64,000 nt of DNA, from the NCBI RefSeq assembly GCF_046000175.1, contig NZ_JBEOMB010000047.1, positions 1-64,000 of the forward strand, given 5' to 3'. Positions 47,106 to 55,276 of this stretch are shown here, in pieces; the first letter of the stretch is position 1; each line of letters opens with the position of its first letter. A program made the translations under genes and the position numbers. The notes below the pieces were generated by a model. That model worked only from the letters and a program-made list of their open reading frames with translations, was not told the DNA's origin and searched no databases. This stretch comes from Rhodoplanes sp046000175 (GTDB taxonomy: Bacteria; Pseudomonadota; Alphaproteobacteria; Rhizobiales; Xanthobacteraceae).

Positions 47106-47789
47106 TCACCCCTTCGCGTCGACCGGCGGCGCCGCCATCCCGGCGACGAGGAACGGCATGGCGTAGCGCAGGGCGGCCTCGCCGTCGGAGAGGCTGAAGC
47201 CGGGGCCGAACAGGTGCTCCAGGCGGCCGTTGTCGGCCCGGATGTACATCATGGCGCCGTAGACGCAGGCGATCCGCCAGAACAGCTCCTCCCGCGACAG
47301 ACCCGGGCAGGCGGCGGCCGCGGCATCGACGAAGCGGCGGCCGACCTCGTCGTAGACGGCGAACACGATGCGCCGCACCTCCGGGCTCGGATCGGTCGAC
47401 GATCGCCCGGCCAAGAGGTTGAAGCGATGGCCTTCCTCGGTCGCGCCCATGCGCAGCGTCGGCGCCACGAAGGCCTCCAGCACGGCGGCGACCGCGGGGG
47501 GCCGGTGGGCCGCCGCGGCTTCCGTCAGGCAGGCGTCGAGCAGGCGGGTACGCTCGGCGTTGATGGCGTCGAGCCGGCGCCGGAACACCGCCTCCAGCAG
47601 CGCCTCCTTGGAGCCGAAGTGATAATGCGCGGCCGCCGGGTTGGCGCGGGCGGCCTCGGCGATGTCGCGGGTCGAGACGTTGCTGTAGCCGTGCGCGGCG
47701 AACAGCGTCTCGGCGGCGTCGAGCAGGCGCTCGCGCGTCTCGTCGCCCGGGACGGTGGCACGGCGGCGGCGGGGGGCAGGGCTGGTCAA
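47106..47789 (-). CDS. TetR/AcrR family transcriptional regulator
   Basis: The 227-aa protein has a TetR helix-turn-helix at about residues 18-63: LLDAAETLFAAHGYSNVSTRDIA, AHYHFGSKEALLEAVF. The remainder is an all-helical ligand domain related to the CerR/YbiH-type C-terminus. The only suitable start is TTG at 47789, with a GAGAG Shine-Dalgarno. It is divergent from the cyclase-Bug-BKACE genes across 171 nt containing two overlapping palindromic operators (47826-47854). It therefore probably represses itself and that operon, with the inducer a substrate or its CoA or keto derivative. This last point is inference. Confidence 0.9.
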   Translation of the reverse strand: MTSPAPRRRRATVPGDETRERLLDAAETLFAAHGYSNVSTRDIAEAARANPAAAHYHFGSKEALLEAVFRRRLDAINAERTRLLDACLTEAAAAHRPPAVAAVLEAFVAPTLRMGATEEGHRFNLLAGRSSTDPSPEVRRIVFAVYDEVGRRFVDAAAAACPGLSREELFWRIACVYGAMMYIRADNGRLEHLFGPGFSLSDGEAALRYAMPFLVAGMAAPPVDAKG

Positions 47790-47825
47790 CGGTTCTCTCG
47801 GTTCTTCAGGGCGTTGAATTAAAAC

Positions 47826-47854
47826 TCAAGCAGGTGCTTGAAGCAACTGCTTGA
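47826..47854. promoter_or_regulatory. two overlapping TetR-type operators
   Basis: TCAAGCAGGTGCTTGA (47826-47841) is a perfect 7-2-7 palindrome. It overlaps TGAAGCAACTGCTTGA (47839-47854), an AAGCA-N2-TGCTT palindrome. The TGCTTGA half-site recurs every 13 bp. The position between divergent TetR and cyclase genes is typical for autoregulation. Confidence 0.82.
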
Positions 47855-47960
47855 CGGGCCGCGGAGGCCGTGGTGTCGTAGGGCTCCCCCTCGTCGCGGC
47901 GGCCGCGCTCCGCGCCGCTGCCGAGCCCCGCTCGCCCCTCTCGGTCGCTCCCCCCGCACC

Positions 47961-48752
47961 ATGGCCCAGCGCATCATCGATCTGTCCATCAGCATCGACG
48001 CCGACGTGCCGAGCGATCCCCCGATGGCGCGTCCGAAGGTCACCTATCTGGATCACGGACAGACCTTCGGGCGCCTGCAGGCGTTCTTCCCCGGCCTCAC
48101 CCCCGACCGGCTGCCGGACGGCGCCACCTGGGCGATCGAGAAGGTCGAGCTGACCACCCACAACGGCACCCATCTCGACGCGCCCTGGCATTTCCACCCG
48201 ACCATGAACCACGCCCTGGTCGCCGGCGGCGAGCGGGCCGCGACCATCGACGAGATCCCGCTGGACTGGTGCTTCAGGCCCGGCGTGAAGCTCGACTTCC
48301 GCCATCTCCCCGACGGCCACGTGGCGACGGCGACCGAGGTCGAGGCCGAGCTCGCCCGCATCGGCCATGTGTTGAAGCCGCTCGACATCGTGCTGGTCAA
48401 CACCGCGGCCGGCGGCCGCTACGGCGCGCCCGACTATCTCGACGCCGGCTGCGGCATGGGCCGCGAGGCGACGCTGTGGCTCACCTCGCGCGGCGTCCGC
48501 GTGGTCGGCACCGATGCGTGGTCGTGGGACGCGCCGTTCGCGGCGACGGCGAAGCGCTTCGCCGAGACCGACGACGCATCGCTGATCTGGGAGGGCCACA
48601 AGGCCGGCCGCGAGATCGGCTACTGCCATCTGGAGAAGCTCCACAATCTCGAGCTCCTGCCGGCGACCGGATTCACGGTCGCCTGCTTCCCGGTGAAGAT
48701 CCGCGCCGCCTCGGCCGGCTGGACCCGCGCCGTCGCGATCCTGGACGACTGA
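47961..48752 (+). CDS. cyclase/kynurenine formamidase-like metal hydrolase
   Basis: The 263-aa protein belongs to the cyclase family (Pfam Cyclase; KynB-like). It shows IDLSISIDADVPSDPP and the metal-binding motif HNGTHLDAPWHF, with a C-terminal His/Glu region SLIWEGHKAGREIGYCHLEKL. Members hydrolyse amides such as N-formylkynurenine, isatin or other lactams, or act on hydroxy acids. No kynA or kynU is nearby, so tryptophan breakdown is not supported. The ATG at 47961 is preferred over upstream frame positions that run into the operator. It is first of three co-directional genes. Confidence 0.87.
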   Translation: MAQRIIDLSISIDADVPSDPPMARPKVTYLDHGQTFGRLQAFFPGLTPDRLPDGATWAIEKVELTTHNGTHLDAPWHFHPTMNHALVAGGERAATIDEIPLDWCFRPGVKLDFRHLPDGHVATATEVEAELARIGHVLKPLDIVLVNTAAGGRYGAPDYLDAGCGMGREATLWLTSRGVRVVGTDAWSWDAPFAATAKRFAETDDASLIWEGHKAGREIGYCHLEKLHNLELLPATGFTVACFPVKIRAASAGWTRAVAILDD

Positions 48753-48838
48753 CGGCGCGCTCGACGGGTCGGGCGCCCGTGCGCCCGATCAGGCCTGGTT
48801 TCACAAGGACTCGTTTCACAAAGACAAGAAGGATGATC

Positions 48839-49822
48839 ATGGGACGAACGCAAGCCACCCTTCTCGCCACCGCCGCCCTCGCCCTCGGGGCCGCCGCCGC
48901 CCTGCCGGCGCAGGCCCAGACGCAGGCGCCGGGCGAAAAATGGGCCAACCGCCCGGTCGAGCTGATCGTGCCGTGGACGGCCGGCGGCGGTGTCGACATC
49001 GTCGCCCGCGCCATGGCGCAGGCGATGTCCGGCGACCTCGGCCAGAACGTCTTCGTCACCAATCGCGAGGGCGCCGGCGGCACGCTCGGCTTCCGCGCCC
49101 TGGTCGCCGCGACGCCGGACGGGCACGTGCTGGCCGGCGGCCCGGCGACGCCGGTCACCAACGCGCCCTATCTGGTCAAGGGCGTCAGCTACGATCCGGA
49201 GTCGTTCGAGTACATCTGCCAGTATTTCGAGAACGTCTTCGCGCTCGTGGTGCGGGCCGACTCGCCCTACGCGACCGCCAAGGACCTGATCGCGGCGGCC
49301 AAGAGCGCGCCGTCACCGCTCACCTATGGCAGCCCGGGCGTCGGCTCGATCGGCCACCTGTCGGCCGAGAACGCCGCCGCGGCGCTCGCCATGAAGGTGC
49401 AGCACGTGCCGTTCCGCGGCGACGCCGCCGGCCTGCCGGTGCTGCTCAAGGGCGACATCGACTTCCTGGTGCCGGCGATCTCCTCGGTGCGCGGCCAGAA
49501 CGTCCGGGTGCTCGCGGTGTTCTCGGAGGAGCGCCATCCGAGCCTGCCCGACGTGCCGACCGCCAAGGAGCTCGGCGTCGCCCGCTCGCTGTCGCAGGGC
49601 CTCAACGGGCTGTTCGCCCCGAAGGGCATCCCGGCGCCCGTCAAGGCGTCGCTGGAGAAGGCCTGCGCGGCGGCCGTGAAGTCGGAGCCGGTCGCGGCGG
49701 CGCTGAAGAACACCGGCCAGACCGCGGCCTATCTCGACAGCGCCGCGTTCCGGGCCCGCATCCTCGACGACTACAAGCTGAAGGGCGAGCTGATCCGGCG
49801 GCTCGGCCTCGAAGGCAAGTGA
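48839..49822 (+). CDS. Bug/TctC-type solute-binding protein
   Basis: The 327-aa periplasmic protein has a signal peptide (about residues 1-26, ending PAQAQT) and the Bug fold: RPVELIVPWTAGGGVDIVARAM, VTNREGAGGTLGFRAL, LTYGSPGVGSIGHLSAE, VPFRGDAAGLPVLLKGDIDF. Bug proteins bind carboxylates and amides for tripartite (TctAB) uptake or signalling; no tctA or tctB is in the window. The ATG at 48839 is six bases after AGAAGG; an ATG two codons earlier is too close to that Shine-Dalgarno. It lies 3 nt upstream of the BKACE gene, so they are cotranscribed. Confidence 0.9.
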   Translation: MGRTQATLLATAALALGAAAALPAQAQTQAPGEKWANRPVELIVPWTAGGGVDIVARAMAQAMSGDLGQNVFVTNREGAGGTLGFRALVAATPDGHVLAGGPATPVTNAPYLVKGVSYDPESFEYICQYFENVFALVVRADSPYATAKDLIAAAKSAPSPLTYGSPGVGSIGHLSAENAAAALAMKVQHVPFRGDAAGLPVLLKGDIDFLVPAISSVRGQNVRVLAVFSEERHPSLPDVPTAKELGVARSLSQGLNGLFAPKGIPAPVKASLEKACAAAVKSEPVAAALKNTGQTAAYLDSAAFRARILDDYKLKGELIRRLGLEGK

Positions 49823-49825
49823 GCG

Positions 49826-50773
49826 ATGGCCGACAGTAAGGCTTCCGGCGGCCCCGCCGCCGGCGCGACCTCGGGCACCACGTCCGGCAAGCGGCCCGTG
49901 ATCGTCACCTGTGCGCTCACGGGCGGCGGCGACACGGTCGGCAAGAACCCGGCCGTGCCGGTGACGCCCGAACAGATCGCCACCTCGGCGCTCGACGCCG
50001 CCAAGGCCGGCGCCGCGATCGTCCATATCCATGTGCGCGATCCGGCGACCGGGAAGCCGTCGACCGATCTCGCGCTCTATCGCGAGACGGTCGAGCGCAT
50101 CCGGGCCGTCGACACCGACGTGATCGTCAACCTGACGACCGGCGCCGGCGCCCGCTTCATCCCGTCCGACGCCGACCCCAAGGTCGGCGCGCCGGGCTCG
50201 ACCCTCGCCTCGCCCGAGGCGCGGGTGCGCCATGTCGAGGCGCTGCGTCCGGAGATCTGCACGCTCGACATCACCACGATGAACTTCGGCGAGTTCGTCT
50301 TCGTCAACACGCCGGCGCATCTGCGCGTGATGGGCCGCGCCGTGGCGGCGGCCGGCGTGCTGCCCGAGCTCGAGTGCTTCGACAGCGGCAATGTCCGGCT
50401 CGCCCTGCGGCTGATCGAGGAGGGCGTGCTGCACGAGCCCGCCATGTTCCAGCTCTGCCTCGGCGTGCCGTGGGGGGCGCCGGCGACCCCCGAGGCGATG
50501 ATGTTCATGCGCGACATGCTGCCCAAGGGGGCGTTCTGGACCGGCTTCGGCATCGGCCCGGCCCAGTTCCCGATGGTCGCCCAGGCGGTCCTGCTCGGCG
50601 GCCATGTCCGGGTCGGGCTGGAGGACAACCTCCACATCGAGAAGGGCGTGTTGGCGCCGAGCAACGTCGCGCTGGTGGAGAAGGCGGTGCGGATTCTTCG
50701 CGCGCTGGACACCGAGCCGGCGAACCCGGCACAGGCCCGCCACATCCTCGGGTTGCCACGTAAGCCGGTATGA
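49826..50773 (+). CDS. BKACE family beta-keto acid cleavage enzyme (Kce-like)
   Basis: The 315-aa TIM-barrel Zn enzyme condenses a beta-keto acid with acetyl-CoA to give acetoacetate and a new CoA ester. Signatures are VIVTCALTGGGDT, AAIVHIHVRDP with the Zn histidines, VIVNLTTGAG, LDITTMNFGEFVFVN, LECFDSGN, FGIGPAQFPM and HVRVGLEDN. The known substrates (3-keto-5-aminohexanoate, dehydrocarnitine and others) differ by subgroup, and this one is not assignable by eye. The N-terminal 20 residues are Ala/Gly/Thr-rich filler. It is the last gene of the cyclase-Bug-BKACE operon. Confidence 0.92.
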   Translation: MADSKASGGPAAGATSGTTSGKRPVIVTCALTGGGDTVGKNPAVPVTPEQIATSALDAAKAGAAIVHIHVRDPATGKPSTDLALYRETVERIRAVDTDVIVNLTTGAGARFIPSDADPKVGAPGSTLASPEARVRHVEALRPEICTLDITTMNFGEFVFVNTPAHLRVMGRAVAAAGVLPELECFDSGNVRLALRLIEEGVLHEPAMFQLCLGVPWGAPATPEAMMFMRDMLPKGAFWTGFGIGPAQFPMVAQAVLLGGHVRVGLEDNLHIEKGVLAPSNVALVEKAVRILRALDTEPANPAQARHILGLPRKPV

Positions 50774-50790
50774 TGCTCCGGGCGCGGCCT

Positions 50791-50969
50791 CGTGTCCCGG
50801 GCGCTCCCTCGATCCGAGGTCTCGTGTCCCGGGCCGGCGCGTTGCGCCGTGACCCGGGACCCAGGGCCGGAGGACGAGGCCGTCCGAGGATCCTTTCCCG
50901 TGCCGCCCCTGGATCCCGGCTCTGCGGCGCGTCAGGCCTCCGGCCGGACGCGCCTCGTCCGGGACACGG
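50791..50969. repeat. family C repeat, right boundary of the TetR/cyclase module
   Basis: The element contains two CTCGTGTCCCGGGC starts, GACCCGGGACCCAGGG, and the inverse of the 25-nt core of the repeat at 46965 (at 50915-50939). It occupies most of the 310-nt gap between the BKACE gene and rpmF. Confidence 0.85.
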
Positions 50970-51083
50970 ATCCCCGAAAACCGCTCTAGCCAGCCCGGGG
51001 CGCTTGCTCTATAAGCCCCACTTTCCGGAAAACCGGGCTTCGGCGCGTCCTCGCTGCCGGCCCCTGTCGAGGAGACCGCGCCC

Positions 51084-51269
51084 ATGGCCGTGCCGAAACG
51101 AAAGACCTCGCCCTCCCGCCGCGGTATGCGCCGCTCGGCCGACGCCATCAAGGCGCCGACCTATGTGGAGGACAAGGACTCGGGCGAGCTGCGCCGCCCC
51201 CACCACGTCGATCTGAAGACCGGCATGTATCGCGGCCGGCAGATCTTCACCAAGAAGTCCGAGGACTGA
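51084..51269 (+). CDS. rpmF: 50S ribosomal protein L32
   Basis: The 61-aa protein starts AVPKRKTSPSRRGMRRSAD, the L32 signature, and is basic throughout. The zinc-binding cysteines of some L32 proteins are absent, as usual in Alphaproteobacteria. The ATG follows GAGGAGA. It stands alone, with no yceD or plsX upstream. Confidence 0.97.
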   Translation: MAVPKRKTSPSRRGMRRSADAIKAPTYVEDKDSGELRRPHHVDLKTGMYRGRQIFTKKSED

Positions 51270-51468
51270 GCGGCCGGGTCCGGCCTAGCCGGACCCGCGT
51301 CGTCGCCCGCATGCCGCGACCGAACGGTCGCGGACCACGCCCGTGTGCGCCGCGCCCGGGCGCTTTCGGCGTTTACGGCACGGCAGGACGCCGCGTCACT
51401 GGACGGACACGGCCGGCGCGTCTAAGAGGCGGGCCATTCCGCCGCCCGCCGTTTCGAGGACCTGTTCC

Positions 51469-51879
51469 ATGTTCATGCTCGGCTTTCCGCTGCTCCTCGT
51501 CCCGTTCGCGATCTACAACATCGTCGCCTTCCTGCTGCGCGGCTTCGTGTGGACCGACCCGGTGTTCCAGGTCCGGATGATCTCGCAGGCCGAGTTCGCC
51601 TTGAGCTGGGGCGACGCTCTGGTCGTGGTGGGGCTGGTGTTCCTGTTCCTGGAGATCGCCAAGGCGACCCGGATGTCGCGCCGCAGCGTGGTCGACCACG
51701 TGCTGTCGCTGCTCCTCTTCATCGCCATGCTGATCGAGTTCCTGGTGGTGCCGGAGACCGCCACGGCCACCTTCTTCCTTCTGCTCGTCATCGCCTTCGT
51801 CGACGTGATCGCCGGCTTCACGGTGTCGCTGCGCACGGCCCAGCGCGACGTGTCGCTGGAGACGGTGCGAGCGGAGTAG
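51469..51879 (+). CDS. small integral membrane protein, function unknown
   Basis: The 136-aa protein has about four membrane helices (residues 4-25, 44-64, 78-98 and 101-122) and a polar C-terminus. An RMSRRSVVDHVLSLL stretch lies in the central cytoplasmic loop. No named family is recognised with confidence. A GAGG Shine-Dalgarno precedes the ATG at 51469; a second ATG two codons later is possible. It is convergent with the SemiSWEET gene with a 7-nt spacer. Confidence 0.75.
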   Translation: MFMLGFPLLLVPFAIYNIVAFLLRGFVWTDPVFQVRMISQAEFALSWGDALVVVGLVFLFLEIAKATRMSRRSVVDHVLSLLLFIAMLIEFLVVPETATATFFLLLVIAFVDVIAGFTVSLRTAQRDVSLETVRAE

Positions 51880-51886
51880 GGCGCCG

Positions 51887-52222
51887 TTATTCGGCTGCGG
51901 CGGCGCCGGCACGGTCGGACGCGCCGGACCGCGCTGCGGTCCGGTCGGCGGCGATCTCGCGCAGCTTGAACACCAGGATGATCGCCAGCATCGCCAGGCT
52001 GACGCTGTTGGCGAGCACGATCACCGGGTCGCCCTGCAGCAGGCCGTAGACCACCCACAGGGCGATGCCGGCCGACAGGATGGAGAACATCTTCAGCGAC
52101 AGGTCGCCGGTGCGGCCGGTCTGCCAGCACTTCCTCACCTGCGGCACGTAGGACACGGTGGTACAGAACGCCGCGACGAGGCCGACCGCGGTGGCGAGGT
52201 GTTGCGAGAGGAGGCCGGTCAT
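51887..52222 (-). CDS. SemiSWEET family transporter (PQ-loop)
   Basis: The 111-aa protein has three membrane helices and the PQ-loop TTVSYVPQVRKCWQTG after the first, plus DLSLKMFSILSAGIALWVVYGL. SemiSWEETs dimerise to form a sugar facilitator. The length is slightly above the usual 85-100 because of an Ala-rich tail. Substrate not known. It lies convergent with the preceding membrane protein gene. Confidence 0.88.
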   Translation of the reverse strand: MTGLLSQHLATAVGLVAAFCTTVSYVPQVRKCWQTGRTGDLSLKMFSILSAGIALWVVYGLLQGDPVIVLANSVSLAMLAIILVFKLREIAADRTAARSGASDRAGAAAAE

Positions 52223-52324
52223 GCCGGCTCAAGTGCCTCGCCGCGATGCGGGTTCCACGACGACGCGCGAGAGCCGTCCGCCGCGTGATAACGTCGGGCG
52301 ACACGCGTCCGAACGGCTCGATCC

Positions 52325-52837
52325 ATGATCTATCTCGCCGGCCCCGACGTCTTCCTGCCCGACGCCGCCGCGATCGGGCGGCGCAAGGTCGCGCTGTGCG
52401 CCCGCTACGGCCTCGCGGCCCTGCATCCGCTCGACGAGGCGCTCGGGCCGGACCCGGCGTCGGACGCGATCTTCGCCGGCAATCTCGCCAGGATGGACCG
52501 GGCCGCGGCCGTGATCGCCGACCTGACGCCGTTCCGCGGGCCGAGCGCCGATGCCGGCACGGTGTTCGAGCTCGGCTACATGGCGGGGCGCGGAAAGCTC
52601 TGTCTCGGCTACTCCAACGACCCGCGTCCCTATGCGGGCCGCGTGGTCGCGGACGGCCACCTGATCGAGGACTTCGGCCTCGCCGACAATCTGATGATCG
52701 CCCACGCGCTGGACCGTTTCGGCGCCCCGATCGTGGTGCCGAAGAGCGCCCCGGCCGACCTGTTCCGCGATCTCACCGCCTTCGAGACCTGCGTGCGGCT
52801 GGTGGCGGCGCGTCTCGTTCCGCCTCGCTCCGTGTGA
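52325..52837 (+). CDS. nucleoside 2-deoxyribosyltransferase family protein
   Basis: The 170-aa protein has the family pattern IYLAGPDVFLPDAAAIG, ARMDRAAAVIADLTPFRGPSADAGT and the catalytic-site segment VFELGYMAGRGK. Such enzymes move deoxyribose between bases or hydrolyse N-glycosidic bonds in nucleotide salvage. A DNPH1-like 5'-nucleotide hydrolase role is possible. The start is ATG at 52325. It is a single gene. Confidence 0.87.
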   Translation: MIYLAGPDVFLPDAAAIGRRKVALCARYGLAALHPLDEALGPDPASDAIFAGNLARMDRAAAVIADLTPFRGPSADAGTVFELGYMAGRGKLCLGYSNDPRPYAGRVVADGHLIEDFGLADNLMIAHALDRFGAPIVVPKSAPADLFRDLTAFETCVRLVAARLVPPRSV

Positions 52838-52927
52838 GCGCGGCCTCTCGGCGCGATCCCGTTCACGTCGGTTTCGTCGAGGCCCGTCGCACGCGACCGT
52901 CGCGGCGGCGCGCTTGCGGCCGGGACC

Positions 52928-52960
52928 AAAAAAGAGGCCCCGACACGAGGTCGGGGCCTC
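52928..52960 (-). terminator. Rho-independent terminator of glnK-amtB
   Basis: On the minus strand an 11-bp perfect stem (GAGGCCCCGAC / GTCGGGGCCTC, 5-nt loop) is followed by six T residues. It lies 93 nt after the amtB stop. Confidence 0.92.
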
Positions 52961-52964
52961 CCAG

Positions 52965-53039
52965 CGGGAGGAGCGGTGCCGGGTCTCCGCTCCTCCCGTA
53001 TCGGGCCGCGATGCGCGCCTTCAGAGGGCGCGCATCGCG
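52965..53039 (-). other. two further perfect stem-loops in the amtB 3' region
   Basis: 52965-52998 is a 12-bp perfect stem (CGGGAGGAGCGG) with a 10-nt loop. 53007-53039 is a 13-bp perfect stem (CGCGATGCGCGCC) with a 7-nt loop. Neither has a T-run. Together with the terminator they make three stacked hairpins after amtB. Confidence 0.85.
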
Positions 53040-53052
53040 CGTGAGACGGGTC

Positions 53053-54501
53053 TCACATGTTGTAGGCGCGCTCGCCGTGGTCGGCGAGGTCGAGGCCCTC
53101 GCGCTCCTGCTCGGCGGTCGGCCGCAGGCCGACGACGAGGTCGACGATCTTGTAGAGGATCGCCGAGCCGACACCCGACCACACGATGGTCAGGCCGACG
53201 GCCTTGAGCTGCGAGATGAGCTGCGCCATCTGGTCGAAGTCGGCGACCTTGGCGGCGACGTAGTCGTAGACGCCGGTGCCGCCGAGCGCGGGGTTGACCA
53301 GGATGCCGGTGCCTATGGCGCCGATGATGCCGCCGACGCAGTGGATGCCGAACACGTCGAGCGCGTCGTCGTAGCCGAAGGCGTTCTTCACGACCGAGCA
53401 GAAGAACAGGCAGACGATGCCGACGATCAGGCCGAGCACGATGGCGCCCATCGGGCCCGCGAAGCCGGCCGCCGGGGTGACGGCGACGAGACCGGCGATG
53501 CAGCCCGACAGCGCGCCGAGGAGCGACGGCTTGCCCTTCACGATCCACTCCGCGAACATCCACGACAGCGCGGCGGCGGCGGTGGCGACGAAGGTGTTGA
53601 CCATCGCGAGCGCGGCCGAGCCCGAGGCCTCCAGCGCCGAGCCGGCGTTGAAGCCGAACCAGCCCACCCACAGCAGGGCGGCGCCGATCATCGTCTGAGT
53701 CAGCGAGTGGGGAGGCATCAGCTCCTTGCCGAAGCCGATGCGACGGCCGACGATCAGGGCGCCGACGATGCCGGCGATGCCCGCATTGATGTGCACCACG
53801 GTGCCGCCGGCGAAGTCGAGCGCGCCCCACGAGAAGATCTGACCGGCGTCGGCCATCACCTCGTCGAGCTTGGCCTGGGCGGCCGCCTTGGCGGCGGCGT
53901 CAGTGGCCGCGGCGACGGCGGCGGCGGCGTCGGCGATCGCGTCCGGGCCGGCCCAGTACCAGACCATGTGGGCGATCGGGAAGTAGATCAGCGTGACCCA
54001 CAGCGGGATGAACAGGGCGAGCGCCGAGAACTTCATGCGCTCCGCGAAGGCGCCGACGATCAGGGCGGGCGTGATCGCTGCGAAGGTCATCTGGAAGCAG
54101 ACGTAGATCAGTTCGGAGATGTTGGCGCCGACCGAGAAGGTCGCGGCCTTCGTCTCCGGCGTCACGCCGGCCAGGAACAGCTTGGAGAAGCCGCCGATGA
54201 AGGGCGAGCCGCCCGTGAAGGTGACGCTGTAGCCGTAGATGGCCCACAGCACGACGCAGATGCAGACCGTGTAGAAGACGTGCGCCAGCACCGACAGCAT
54301 GTTCTTGGAGCGCACCAGGCCGCCGTAGAACAGCGCGAGGCCCGGGATCGTCATCAGCAGAACGAGCACGGCCGACGTCATCATCCAGGCGTTGTCGCCC
54401 TTGTTGACGGTCGGCTCGGCCGCGAAGGCCGTGCTCGCCGCCAGCATCGCGACCGCGAAGGCCGCGATGCCCGCACGATACGGATTCTTTGTTGTCATCA
54501 T
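53053..54501 (-). CDS. amtB: AmtB ammonium transporter
   Basis: The 482-aa trimeric channel has a cleavable signal sequence (about residues 1-26, ending AFAAE) and 11 helices. Family signatures are NAWMMTSAVLVLLMTIPGLALFYGGL, DFAGGTVVHINAGIAG with the first pore His, WVGWFGFNAGSAL and VFGIHCVGGIIGAIGTGI with the second His. A loop of about 30 residues rich in Ala follows helix 5. Two adjacent ATGs (54501, 54498) follow AGGAG. It is 25 nt after glnK, and GlnK plugs this channel when nitrogen is sufficient. Confidence 0.97.
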   Translation of the reverse strand: MMTTKNPYRAGIAAFAVAMLAASTAFAAEPTVNKGDNAWMMTSAVLVLLMTIPGLALFYGGLVRSKNMLSVLAHVFYTVCICVVLWAIYGYSVTFTGGSPFIGGFSKLFLAGVTPETKAATFSVGANISELIYVCFQMTFAAITPALIVGAFAERMKFSALALFIPLWVTLIYFPIAHMVWYWAGPDAIADAAAAVAAATDAAAKAAAQAKLDEVMADAGQIFSWGALDFAGGTVVHINAGIAGIVGALIVGRRIGFGKELMPPHSLTQTMIGAALLWVGWFGFNAGSALEASGSAALAMVNTFVATAAAALSWMFAEWIVKGKPSLLGALSGCIAGLVAVTPAAGFAGPMGAIVLGLIVGIVCLFFCSVVKNAFGYDDALDVFGIHCVGGIIGAIGTGILVNPALGGTGVYDYVAAKVADFDQMAQLISQLKAVGLTIVWSGVGSAILYKIVDLVVGLRPTAEQEREGLDLADHGERAYNM

Positions 54502-54526
54502 GTCACTCCTGTCCGTTGGGTGCGGA

Positions 54527-54865
54527 TCACAGCGCCGCATTGTCGGTTTCGCCGGTCCGGATGCGGACCGCCTGATCGATGCCGACGACGAAGATCTTGC
54601 CGTCGCCGATCTGGCCGGTCTTGGCGGCGCCCGAGATCGTCTCGATCACCTTCTCGACCTGATTGCTCGGCACCGCGATCTCCACCTTCACCTTCGGCAG
54701 GAAGCTCACCGCGTATTCGGTGCCACGATAGATTTCGGTATGGCCCTTCTGACGCCCGTAGCCTTTCACCTCGGTCACGGTCATGCCGTAGACGCCGATG
54801 GAGGTGAGCGCATCGCGGACCTCGTCGAGCTTGAATGGCTTGATGATGGCCATGACGATTTTCAT
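54527..54865 (-). CDS. glnK: PII nitrogen signalling protein GlnK
   Basis: The 112-aa PII protein has all signatures: MKIVMAIIKPFKLDEVRDAL, T-loop KGYGRQKGHTEIYRGTEY with Tyr51, the usual uridylylation site, and KTGQIGDGKIFV. It senses ATP/ADP and 2-oxoglutarate and controls AmtB. The glnK-amtB pair is an operon, and a sigma54-type promoter lies 112 nt upstream (54977-54993), which fits NtrC-dependent induction under nitrogen limitation. Confidence 0.97.
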   Translation of the reverse strand: MKIVMAIIKPFKLDEVRDALTSIGVYGMTVTEVKGYGRQKGHTEIYRGTEYAVSFLPKVKVEIAVPSNQVEKVIETISGAAKTGQIGDGKIFVVGIDQAVRIRTGETDNAAL

Positions 54866-54976
54866 AGAATCGATCCCCGCTGGAGCCCCCTCTGGCCGAG
54901 GACTGGCCGAGGATGGGCTGAAATAACGGCTCGGCGCGCGAGATCGCCCCCCGCAAGCTTAGCCGGGAGGAGCCGA

Positions 54977-54993
54977 ATCAAACCGCGTGCCAA
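54977..54993 (-). promoter_or_regulatory. sigma54 (RpoN) promoter of glnK-amtB
   Basis: The minus strand reads TTGGCACGCGGTTTGAT, matching YTGGCACG-N4-TTGCW except A for C in the -12 element. It is correctly oriented and 112 nt before the glnK start. No certain NtrC enhancer was found in 54994-55276, which holds no gene. Confidence 0.8.
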
Positions 54994-55276
54994 CCCGGGT
55001 TCCTTTCGGCGGCCCCATGATTCCGCGGTGCTTTGTCGCGTGGCCGTCGAAGCCGGGCGGCGCCGGGTACGGCGGAGCGGGTGAAAAGGCGGGCAGTCGC
55101 GGCGCGACGGCGCGTCGCTGCGCAATCGGCAGGCGTTTTCTGCCTAATCCGTGATCAGGGAGGTCTCGGATCTTACCGGGACATAAACGGCGGGCTACGA
55201 AAGTATGAGACCCGGGGCGGGGCGTCGGCGAGCCGCCGCCGGCTCAGGGCGCGCGGATGCGGAGCCGCCTACGACC

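Noticed and set aside
47961..48752. Kynurenine formamidase of a tryptophan degradation operon
   Set aside because: The fold fits, but kynA and kynU are absent and the neighbours are a Bug protein and a BKACE, which point to a different substrate.
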